Part shown: piece by piece, positions 8,469 to 16,403 of the stretch
Position numbering within the stretch: position 1 is the stretch's first letter
Layout: every line of letters begins with the position of its first letter
Assembly (NCBI GenBank): GCA_024235095.1
Contig: JACKNC010000001.1
Location: 2,732,501-2,796,500 of the forward strand
DNA length: 64,000 nt
Source of the DNA: Gammaproteobacteria bacterium
GTDB taxonomy: Bacteria; Pseudomonadota; Gammaproteobacteria; Competibacterales; Competibacteraceae
Direction of reading: 5' to 3'
Made by a program: the position numbers and the translations under genes
Notes under the pieces: model-generated
Databases searched by the model: none
What the model saw: only the letters and a program-made list of their open reading frames with translations
What the model was told of the DNA's origin: nothing

Positions 8469-9530
8469 ATGAATAAAATCCATCGACCTGTTCGCCAATT
8501 CGCGAGCGATAACTATTCCGGCATCTGTCCGGAAGCTCTGGACTACTTGCTGGAAGCGAATTCAGGCGATGCCCCAGCCTATGGCAATGATCAATGGACT
8601 CAGCGGACGGCTGATCGTTTTCGCGAACTTTTTGAAACCGATTGCGAAGTGTTCTTTGTGTTCAATGGCACCGCCGCTAATTCCCTATCGCTGGCGGCGC
8701 TCTGCCAGTCTTATCACAGCGTGATTTGCCATGAGACCGCCCACATCGAAACCGATGAATGCGGCGGGCCAGAGTTCGCTTCGAATGGCTCCAAACTGCT
8801 GCTGGCCAAAGGTGAACATGGCAAGCTCAATCCATCCGACGTAGAGCGGCTGATTACCCGCCGCTCCGACATTCACTATCCCAAACCCAAAGTCATCAGT
8901 GTCACCCAGGCCACCGAACTGGGGACGGTTTACGCCCTGGATGATCTGCGCGATCTGCGTGAACTGGCCAGGCAATATGGGTTGAAAATGCATATGGATG
9001 GCGCCCGTTTCGCTAACGCGGTGGCGACCCTGGACCAGACGCCGGCGCAAATGACCTGGCAAGCGGGTATTGATGTGCTGTGCCTGGGCGGAACCAAGAA
9101 CGGGATGGCGGTTGGCGAGGCGATTCTGTTCTTTGATCAGGAACTGGCGACTGATTTCGCCTGGCGCTGCAAGCAAGCCGGACAACTGGCTTCCAAGATG
9201 CGTTTCATTGCCGCGCCCTGGCTGGGAATGCTGGAAACCGGCGCCTGGCTGCGCAACGCTCGCCGTGCCAACGACATGGCGGCCTATCTTGAGCAACGGT
9301 TGCATGAGGCAGCGGGTTTGCAACCGATGTTCCCCCGTCAGGCCAATTCCGTTTTTCTGGAATTGCCGCAGCCAGTCATTCAGACTTTGCAGGCCAAAGG
9401 TTGGCAGTTTTACACCTTTATCGGCGTAGGCGGCGTCCGGCTGATGTGTTCCTGGAATACGCCCCAGGAGGCGATCGATCAACTGGTCAGCGACCTGCAA
9501 CAGGCGTTGACCTCAGCCCCAGGTTGCTGA
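8469..9530 (+). CDS. Low-specificity threonine aldolase family enzyme
   Basis: This 353-residue PLP-dependent fold-type I enzyme is of the threonine aldolase / beta-eliminating lyase family and cleaves L-threonine or allo-threonine to glycine and acetaldehyde. The N-terminal 'RQFASDNYSGICPEAL' motif is typical. The PLP lysine is Lys210 in 'CLGGTKNG', and 'HMDGARFANA' holds the Asp that contacts the pyridine nitrogen. I chose the ATG at 8469 over a TTG at 8448 because the SD (ggag at 8450) overlaps the earlier codon. It is followed 9 bp later by murB. Stereospecificity cannot be read. Confidence 0.9.
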   Translation: MNKIHRPVRQFASDNYSGICPEALDYLLEANSGDAPAYGNDQWTQRTADRFRELFETDCEVFFVFNGTAANSLSLAALCQSYHSVICHETAHIETDECGGPEFASNGSKLLLAKGEHGKLNPSDVERLITRRSDIHYPKPKVISVTQATELGTVYALDDLRDLRELARQYGLKMHMDGARFANAVATLDQTPAQMTWQAGIDVLCLGGTKNGMAVGEAILFFDQELATDFAWRCKQAGQLASKMRFIAAPWLGMLETGAWLRNARRANDMAAYLEQRLHEAAGLQPMFPRQANSVFLELPQPVIQTLQAKGWQFYTFIGVGGVRLMCSWNTPQEAIDQLVSDLQQALTSAPGC

Positions 9531-9539
9531 GCGACGCTG

Positions 9540-10565
9540 ATGTCAGCCGGTCTTTTGCAACGCAATGTGCCGCTGGATGAGCTGAACAGCTTTGGTCTCC
9601 CGGCCCGCGCAAACTGGTTCGCTGTCATCGATGCGGCGAAGCGACTAATTGAACTGATGAGCCGGCCTGAATGGGCGTCTCTGCCGCATTTTATCCTCGG
9701 TGGCGGCAGCAATCTGGTGCTCACCGGCGATTTTGCCGGACTGGTGTTGCAGGTGCGCATTGCCGGACGGGAGCTGATTGCCGAGAACACGGACGCCTGG
9801 TTCGTGCGCGCCGGGGCAGGTGAGAAATGGCATGATTTCGTCTGCTGGACATTGAAGCAAGGCTGGCCGGGGCTGGAGAATCTGGCGCTGATTCCCGGCA
9901 CAGTGGGCGCGGCTCCAGTCCAGAACATCGGCGCTTACGGATTGGAGGTGGCCGAGCGGTTTCACCGCCTGGAAGCGGTGGATCTGGAAACGGGTGAAGA
10001 AGTCCTGCTTGACCGTGCGGATTGCCAGTTCGGTTACCGCGATAGCGTGTTCAAACGGGAAGCAGCGGGGCGCTACTTGATTACAGCGGTCACCTTTCGC
10101 CTGCCTAAGCGCTGGCAACCAGTGACCGGTTACGCCGACCTGACGCAGGAACTGGAAGCGCGGCAAATTGTTTCCCCAACCGCGCGACAAATCGCCGATG
10201 CCGTCATAGCCATTCGCTTGCGCAAGTTGCCAGACCCGGCGCAGATCGGCAACGCCGGCAGTTTCTTCAAGAATCCACGCGTCGAAGCGGCAACCTTCGC
10301 GTCCCTTGCGAATCGTTATCCGAATTTGCCGCACTACTCCCAACCGGACGGGACATTCAAACTGGCCGCCGGCTGGTTGATCGAGCATTGCGGCTGGAAA
10401 GGCCGTCCTCTGGGACCGGTCAGCGTTTATGAGCATCAAGCGCTGGTATTGGTCAATCATGGCGGGGCGGCTGGCGCGGATGTGTTGCGGCTGGCGCGAG
10501 CCATTCAGGCATCGGTGCAAGCGGAGTTTGGCATTCAACTTGAACCAGAGCCGGTGGTGTTGTAA
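9540..10565 (+). CDS. murB: UDP-N-acetylenolpyruvoylglucosamine reductase MurB
   Basis: This 341-residue FAD enzyme reduces enolpyruvyl-UDP-GlcNAc to UDP-MurNAc in the cytoplasmic stage of peptidoglycan synthesis. The FAD-binding segments are 'FILGGGSNLVLT' and 'ENLALIPGTVGAAPVQNIGAYG'. The catalytic Ser sits in 'GNAGSFFKNP' and the C-terminal Glu in 'LEPEPV'. The length and the tyrosine loop ('FGYRDSVFK') place it with type I E. coli-like MurB. It is the last gene of the ptsP-to-murB run, and no other mur genes are close. Confidence 0.96.
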   Translation: MSAGLLQRNVPLDELNSFGLPARANWFAVIDAAKRLIELMSRPEWASLPHFILGGGSNLVLTGDFAGLVLQVRIAGRELIAENTDAWFVRAGAGEKWHDFVCWTLKQGWPGLENLALIPGTVGAAPVQNIGAYGLEVAERFHRLEAVDLETGEEVLLDRADCQFGYRDSVFKREAAGRYLITAVTFRLPKRWQPVTGYADLTQELEARQIVSPTARQIADAVIAIRLRKLPDPAQIGNAGSFFKNPRVEAATFASLANRYPNLPHYSQPDGTFKLAAGWLIEHCGWKGRPLGPVSVYEHQALVLVNHGGAAGADVLRLARAIQASVQAEFGIQLEPEPVVL

Positions 10566-10693
10566 AAAACCGCCCGCTTCCGAAATTCTCTAATAGACTT
10601 GTTTAACAATAATTGCGTTGAGTTTAAACGGGTTCAACGGCCACGCTCATCTGTGAATTCTGCAAAAAATCAAATTTATTTAAGGGTAAGACA

Positions 10694-12073
10694 ATGAAAT
10701 CATGGCGTAAAATACTATTCACTTTGACAGCAGCGGCGTTGCCTACTGCGGCAGTCCAGGCTGATATGACCGCAATGGAGCGCGCACACAGATTCGGACT
10801 CTCCGATATCCGGGGCATTGCCTATATTCCAGGGCCGCAGGGACCCGAGAAGCCACTGGATCCCCGATTTGGCGGGGTCTTACCTTATTTTCAGGGTGAA
10901 ATACAAACATACGATCTACAGGGTAATCCTTACTATCAGCCTGGAGACCCGAATAATCCGAAAGCTAAATTAAATGCTAAATACACCATTTACTATGACT
11001 CGGATTTCTACAATGCCGATTTTCGGCAGCTATGGGGCAAAGATGCGCCAGGCGGCGTAGACCGGCAAGGTCGTGATGATCTGGGTCGATATAAAGTAGA
11101 ACTCAATGCTAATTTTATCCATCTTTATGATTGGACCACGAATCGCAAACTTCGCAATCATGATCCATTTCTTACCTACGCGGATCAATTGGGTATGCAT
11201 GTAACTATTCCTATATCCAATTATACCTATAAGATAATATGCGGCTCTGAATCCGGTAACTGGCAGGAGAATGTGAGGCAGGTATTTAGAGATATCTATG
11301 AGGATGACCGGATCCCTGATCCAGCTGCCGGAGTCTTAAAAATATTCAATGAATTCGATGGGAGCGAATGCCAGCGAGCTGATCTAGTGGCTCAGATTGC
11401 TCTGTATTGGAAGGATTTGGAAGACCAGCGTAATATTCCTGACAGGAATCGATTGCCAATTATTTTCCCTGTCACCTTTAGCATTAAATATGGCCTTCCT
11501 GGCGGTGCAGTCCTGGATGTGTTTAACGCAATAATCGCGGAACCAGGGTTGGGCCTGAATTTCTGGAAAGCGCGCGTTATCTATGCGACCAATCCCTTCA
11601 ATGACGGCCCGTTCATGAGAAATTGGATCGAAAATGATCTGCCCGCCTGGTTCATGGGCCGTAATATTCCGACTAATACCCCGGTGATGTTCACTGAATA
11701 TGGGCGGAGTTTGGATGAATCCAATCCCCCCACGGAAACCGGTCAGGCTGAATGGGTCAAAGACCAGTTCCAGTCCATGTGGCGACCCAGCAAGCCCGCA
11801 TACTTCCTGGGCGCTTGCGCCTTCGTAAATGAGTACCGCTTCTGGCTCGCCGCGCCTGAACCTAACTTTGCGCTCACCGATTTCAATCGTGGGGGCGGCG
11901 CCTGGAACAAGCCCAGAGTCACGTACATCATGACCGAGAAATACCAGAATCCCAATGCGCCGATGGGGGAACGCTGGGAAGCGAAATATCAGGTTGATCC
12001 ACAGAAACCGAGGCCAGCGTACTGCGAAGTGGCTCGCATCTATGGCGCTCCGTCTTCAGGTGACTGTCCATAA
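10694..12073 (+). CDS. Secreted glycoside-hydrolase-like protein (GH-A clan, tentative)
   Basis: This 459-residue exported protein has a signal peptide at residues 1-23. The body reads like a TIM-barrel glycosidase: 'LNANFIHLYDWTTNRKL' then 'YADQLGMHVTIPISNYT' resembles the early barrel strands of GH72/GH17-type enzymes. An Asn-Glu pair at Glu220 ('IFNEFDGS') fits the acid/base at strand 4, and Glu335 ('MFTEYGRS') fits the nucleophile at strand 7. A Cys pair near the end may form a disulfide. SD aaggg precedes the ATG. It stands alone, and its stop codon lies inside the target duplication of MITE copy 2. Family and substrate are inference, perhaps a beta-glucan. Confidence 0.6.
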   Translation: MKSWRKILFTLTAAALPTAAVQADMTAMERAHRFGLSDIRGIAYIPGPQGPEKPLDPRFGGVLPYFQGEIQTYDLQGNPYYQPGDPNNPKAKLNAKYTIYYDSDFYNADFRQLWGKDAPGGVDRQGRDDLGRYKVELNANFIHLYDWTTNRKLRNHDPFLTYADQLGMHVTIPISNYTYKIICGSESGNWQENVRQVFRDIYEDDRIPDPAAGVLKIFNEFDGSECQRADLVAQIALYWKDLEDQRNIPDRNRLPIIFPVTFSIKYGLPGGAVLDVFNAIIAEPGLGLNFWKARVIYATNPFNDGPFMRNWIENDLPAWFMGRNIPTNTPVMFTEYGRSLDESNPPTETGQAEWVKDQFQSMWRPSKPAYFLGACAFVNEYRFWLAAPEPNFALTDFNRGGGAWNKPRVTYIMTEKYQNPNAPMGERWEAKYQVDPQKPRPAYCEVARIYGAPSSGDCP

Positions 12074-12074
12074 C

Positions 12075-12190
12075 GTAACCGTTCAGTCCCCCCCTTTGGC
12101 AAAGGGGGGTTAGGGGGGATTTTGGCCCCGTCGCCCATGCGCAATCCCCCCCCGGCCTTCCTTTTTCAAAGGGGGGAAGTGAACGCTTAC
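12075..12190. mobile_element. MITE copy 2 (116 bp) with 8-bp target duplication TCCATAAC
   Basis: The ends are the same as copy 1 (GTAACCGTTCAG ... GTGAACGCTTAC variant). The interior carries an extra 30-nt segment with 'gtcgcccatgcgcaatcccc', which copy 3 also has but copy 1 lacks. TCCATAAC occurs exactly at 12067-12074 and 12191-12198. The left duplication contains the TAA stop of the preceding gene, so insertion left the protein intact. Confidence 0.85.
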
Positions 12191-12353
12191 TCCATAACTG
12201 CGATGATCGGCGCGCTGGAAAAATTGTTCAATCAGCGTAACTACCTACTACCTCATGCTTCGGAGCAAGTCTAATGCATCAGTATAAAGTAAAGTATGCA
12301 CTAGCGTTTTTATATAAGCTTTTGATAAAAGAAGGATGATTTTTTGGCGGTCT

Positions 12354-15300
12354 CTAGGAATGACTTGTCGATAGTGGGACTGGCGCCAGTTGAATTTCAC
12401 TATACTGACCCGCGCGCGCCTTCTCCCATGCGGCTAATTCTTCCAGGGAAAGCTCCAGCGTCGTCATCTGCACGCGATTCCATATCACCAACCCGCTCTC
12501 GCAACCACTGGCCAGCCACCGTCCATCGGGACTGAACGCCACACTGGTGACCTGCCCGGCGCGTTCCGGCAAAATCGCCGCGCATTGCCGGTTCTCCACG
12601 CGCCACAGCCGCACGGTGCGGTCGCCACTGCCGCTCGCAAGCAACCGTCCATCGGGACTAAAGGCCACGGTGTTCACGCTGCTGGTATGCCCTGGGAACG
12701 CGGCTACACATTGCCGATTCTCCACGCGCCACAGCCGCACCGTATCATCGTCTCGCCGGCGCTCGGAAAAGCTGCCGCTGCCGCTGGCCAGCCAGCGACC
12801 ATCCGCGCTGAACGCGACCGAAGTCACTCGGCCCGTGCGTCCGGGTAGCACTGCAATGCACTGTTTAAGGTCAACCCGCCACAGTCGCACCGTGCGATCG
12901 GCGCCGCCACTGGCGATCAACCGCCCATCCGGTCCAAAGGCAATCGCGCTGACCCCGCCTGCATGTCCGGCCAGCGTTGCCGCACACTGCCCACTCTCCA
13001 CCCGCCACAATCGCACGGTGCGATCGCCGCTTGCGCTGGCCAACCATTGTCCATCGGGACTGAAAGCGATGGCGTTTACCATTCCGGCGTGACCACGCCA
13101 GGTCGCCAGACACGGGCCGCCCTGTATTCGCCATAACCGGATGGTGCGGTCACCAGCGCTAGCGATCAATTGCCCATTCGGACTGAACGCCACCGCGTTA
13201 ACCGCGCCGCTATGCCCGGCAAAAGTTCTCACGCCGCCTCGACCCTCCATGGGCCACAACCGCACTGTGTGATCCACCCCCCCGCTGATCAGCCAGCGCC
13301 CATCCGGACTGAACGCCACCACCGTCTTGCCCGACGGGACGCCCGGCAACGCGCGACTGTCGTGTTCCCAATTCAATGGCGAAGCCGCTGGCCGTTCCCA
13401 ACCATCCACGCTGACCCGCCAGTGAAAAGGGCGCGTCAGGTCTTGTTCCAGCACCTGGGCGTCTGCATAGCGCGGCGTAGCGACCCGGGATTGCCATTGC
13501 CGCAATACCGGGCAGGCGGCGCTGTTCACGGCGATTTGTTCCGACAAGGCGTAGTAACTGCGCAAGACCTCGGCCAACGCTTGCGCATCCTGCCGCAAGG
13601 CGTCTAAAGCCTGTTGCACGGCTTGGAGGCTGTCATAAACTCCATCGCGGAGATTCTGATCAAACCCGTCCAGGGCGTTCCGGAAATCCGGGCTGCGATG
13701 CAGGATCGCAAACTCCTCCAACAAAGCTTCCAGGCGAGGCGCCGTGTAGCGCTGAATTTCCTCCATCAGCGGCAGCCAGCGCAGCACGACTTTCAACGCC
13801 AGCGCCACGCTGCTTTGCGTCGAGGCGTCCAGCAGGGCCGTCAACCAGGCGGGGGGTTGCTGTACCCGGCGCGCCAGACGATCGACTTCTCGCTGAATCT
13901 GCTCCTGAAACGCAGGCGACACGGTAGCCAACAGCAATTCGGCCAGAACTACCGCCCAATCCGGATGCACCTTGGCTGGCATACCGTAGGTCACCGCTAT
14001 TTGCCAGGTTCTTTCATATTCCACGGCCATTGCCCGCCAAGCGGATTGCAGCCACTGGCATTCTGCATTGCCCGCCGCCGCGTAAATACCCAGAATATCC
14101 GGCGGAACCCGGTCCAGTTCCAGGAATAGCGCCTGGCTGGCGGCATCGCCCTCCAGCACCGCTTGCGCGGTCGCCGCCAGATCGTTCGCCGCCAGGCTCC
14201 ATTGCTTCCACACCGGCGGCAGATCCGGCGCCAGATGCGCCAACAACCGGGCCAGACGCTCATCGGCATCCATGTCGCGGACCTCCAGCACCTCTAGCGC
14301 GGCCTTGGGCGCTTCCTGTTCGCCCAGATCATGGCGTAGCCAGTCACCGATGGCGCCGCGCAGCAGATCCTCGCGGGCCTCCTCCCAGTGCCGCGCCATT
14401 TGCGCCGCCAGTTCGCGGGCGCTGCGGCATTCAACGCCAACCGCTAAACGATAAAACCGGCGGGGACGGAAAGTAACCGCTTCCGGTTGGGCCGTATCGA
14501 TGGGTGACGCTAATCGATCATCACCGGCCCGCCAGCGACGAATCTCCGGGGCGCCCCAACGTTGCTCTGGATCGCGCAGCAGCAGTCCCCGGCACAAGGT
14601 GCGCCACGGTTCAGCCAAGTCTTGAACCGGCGCGGGACGCACCTGCAATTGGTAGCGAATCACCATTGCCGACAGGTCGGCAAAAGGATGGCGACCGGTC
14701 AGCGCTTCCAGCAGAATCATGCCCAACGACCAGTAATCCGCGGCGATGCCCACCGTTCCAGACATCATTTCCGGCGCGCCATAACGCATGGCGTCGGGAG
14801 GTGCGGTCAATCCGGGCATAGCGTCCGCCAGCGCGGCGACGCCAAAGCCGGTCAACGCCAGTTGCAAGGGCTGTCGGCGGCGCACCAGCACGTTTTCCGG
14901 CTTCAAATTCCGGTGCGGGATATTGTGCTCATGCAGTTCCTTCAGCGCCGCGCCCAACTCGGCCAGAATCTCCCAGGCATCCACCTCGGCCAGTGGTCCT
15001 GCCGCCATCCAGTCGCGCAGGGAACCCTGTTCGGCATATTCAAAGAGTTCATAGCCGATTCCGTCCGCCTGGCCGTATTCCAGCAGTTGCGCGACATAAC
15101 GCGGCGCTTGAGTGCTGATCCACTGCAACACCTCGCTTTTGGGCTGGATGCCGGAACGATAGAGTTTGGCCACGGCCCGTTGCCCTGGTTGCGACCGGGA
15201 TTCCACCAGTACTAAATCTGCCTCTGCGCTCCGGGCGGCCAAATCCCGCATCACCTGGTAACGATCCGCTAAAGCGCGCGGTAGCGCGAAGGAGTTAGCG

Positions 15301-15356
15301 CGCTCAGGAAAGGCAATGAGCGTGGAGAGTCGCTGCGTGGATAACTTTTGGGGCAT
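12354..15356 (-). CDS. Pseudokinase/WD40 fusion protein
   Basis: This 1000-residue cytoplasmic protein has three parts. Residues about 30-285 have a Ser/Thr-kinase fold with the beta3 Lys64 ('AVAKLY'), the APE motif (194-196) and the helix-F Asp207 ('DYWSLG'). The catalytic-loop HRD reads H148-R149-N150 and the DFG reads T169-G170-F171-G172, so both catalytic Asp residues are missing; it is probably a pseudokinase. Residues about 300-670 are helical with no recognised family. Residues about 675-960 hold seven WD repeats ('FSPDGRWLASG', 'TVRLWRVE'), enough to close one propeller. A short charged tail ends the protein. Bacterial kinase-WD40 fusions are usually active, so the losses are notable. 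It probably acts as a scaffold or sensor; the partner is unknown. Confidence 0.88.
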   Translation of the reverse strand: MPQKLSTQRLSTLIAFPERANSFALPRALADRYQVMRDLAARSAEADLVLVESRSQPGQRAVAKLYRSGIQPKSEVLQWISTQAPRYVAQLLEYGQADGIGYELFEYAEQGSLRDWMAAGPLAEVDAWEILAELGAALKELHEHNIPHRNLKPENVLVRRRQPLQLALTGFGVAALADAMPGLTAPPDAMRYGAPEMMSGTVGIAADYWSLGMILLEALTGRHPFADLSAMVIRYQLQVRPAPVQDLAEPWRTLCRGLLLRDPEQRWGAPEIRRWRAGDDRLASPIDTAQPEAVTFRPRRFYRLAVGVECRSARELAAQMARHWEEAREDLLRGAIGDWLRHDLGEQEAPKAALEVLEVRDMDADERLARLLAHLAPDLPPVWKQWSLAANDLAATAQAVLEGDAASQALFLELDRVPPDILGIYAAAGNAECQWLQSAWRAMAVEYERTWQIAVTYGMPAKVHPDWAVVLAELLLATVSPAFQEQIQREVDRLARRVQQPPAWLTALLDASTQSSVALALKVVLRWLPLMEEIQRYTAPRLEALLEEFAILHRSPDFRNALDGFDQNLRDGVYDSLQAVQQALDALRQDAQALAEVLRSYYALSEQIAVNSAACPVLRQWQSRVATPRYADAQVLEQDLTRPFHWRVSVDGWERPAASPLNWEHDSRALPGVPSGKTVVAFSPDGRWLISGGVDHTVRLWPMEGRGGVRTFAGHSGAVNAVAFSPNGQLIASAGDRTIRLWRIQGGPCLATWRGHAGMVNAIAFSPDGQWLASASGDRTVRLWRVESGQCAATLAGHAGGVSAIAFGPDGRLIASGGADRTVRLWRVDLKQCIAVLPGRTGRVTSVAFSADGRWLASGSGSFSERRRDDDTVRLWRVENRQCVAAFPGHTSSVNTVAFSPDGRLLASGSGDRTVRLWRVENRQCAAILPERAGQVTSVAFSPDGRWLASGCESGLVIWNRVQMTTLELSLEELAAWEKARAGQYSEIQLAPVPLSTSHS

Positions 15357-15387
15357 GACTGAGTTTCTCGTTCAGCAGGGACAGGGG

Positions 15388-16158
15388 CTATGCAGGGCGA
15401 TCCGGCTGAAACCACATCAATTGCGGATGTAATCTTACCACGTTACCTACGATCAAGAGCGCCGGCGAGCGTGCGCCAGCGCTTTCCAGTTGCCGAGGCA
15501 ATTCGCCGATCGTGCCGACATGGACCCGCTGCCCGACCAGGGTGCCCTGCTCCACCAGCGCCGCTGGCATATCCGCCGCCATGCCATGTTCGCGCAACCG
15601 CTCGCAAATATGCCCGACGCTCTTCAGCCCCATGTAAAACACGACCGTCTGCCTCGGCTGTACTAGCACCGGCCAGTTCAAATCCAGCATGCCTTCCTTG
15701 AGATGGCCGGTTACAAATACACAGCTTTGCGCGTAATCGCGATGGGTCAGCGGAATGCCGGCGTAAGCGGCGCAACCGGCGGCGGCGGTTACGCCTGGCG
15801 CCACCTGAAACGGAATACCCGCCGCCATCAGCGTTTGAATCTCTTCGCCGCCCCGGCCAAAGATGAAGGGATCGCCGCCTTTCAGGCGCAACACTTTTTT
15901 ACCTTCGAGGGCTAGATTAACCAGCAAGCGGTTGATGTCTTGCTGGGGCAGGGTGTGATGATCTGGAGCTTTGCCAACGAAAATTCGCTCAACCCGGGAC
16001 TCCAGCAATTCCAGGATTTCTGGACCGATCAGCCGGTCATAAACCGCCACGTCGGACTGCTTCATCAGGCGCAACGCCTTCAGCGTCAATAATTCCGGAT
16101 CACCGGGACCGGCGCCGACCAAGTACACCTCGCCCACCGTCTGGAGTGGTTCTATCAT
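15388..16158 (-). CDS. cobA: Uroporphyrinogen-III C-methyltransferase (SUMT)
   Basis: This 256-residue SAM-dependent methylase converts uroporphyrinogen III to precorrin-2, the branch to siroheme and cobalamin. Motifs are 'VYLVGAGPGDPELLTLKA' at the N-terminus, 'RLKGGDPFIFGRGGEE' near residue 95, and 'APGVTAAAGCAAYAGIPLTHR' around 120-140. It is a stand-alone SUMT with no CysG dehydrogenase/chelatase domain. It lies on the same strand as, and downstream of, the amidotransferase gene but is separated by 245 bp, so it is probably its own unit. Nothing else for siroheme or B12 is in the window. Confidence 0.94.
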   Translation of the reverse strand: MIEPLQTVGEVYLVGAGPGDPELLTLKALRLMKQSDVAVYDRLIGPEILELLESRVERIFVGKAPDHHTLPQQDINRLLVNLALEGKKVLRLKGGDPFIFGRGGEEIQTLMAAGIPFQVAPGVTAAAGCAAYAGIPLTHRDYAQSCVFVTGHLKEGMLDLNWPVLVQPRQTVVFYMGLKSVGHICERLREHGMAADMPAALVEQGTLVGQRVHVGTIGELPRQLESAGARSPALLIVGNVVRLHPQLMWFQPDRPA

Positions 16159-16403
16159 GGATTTACTTCGGTGATTAATAGAATTGTCATTTTAGCGCCA
16201 GGAACCGCTCGCGGGGAATGACGCGCGGCGTCAGCCACGGACATTCGGCTTACCCTTAGTTAATGAGAACTTGCCTGGCGGCGATTGTGAGCGCGTCAGT
16301 CAAGGGCGCACCGAGGTTGTCACTGAATCGGGCGGACAAACCGTGTGCCCAGGCTGCCGCCATGGCGCACTTGAAGAAAGCCCCTTGAGTGATAACGATC
16401 AGG

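Noticed and set aside
8685..9500. Minus-strand open frame of 271 codons over the threonine aldolase gene
   Set aside because: It is a shadow of the aldolase frame; the sense protein carries the PLP motifs.
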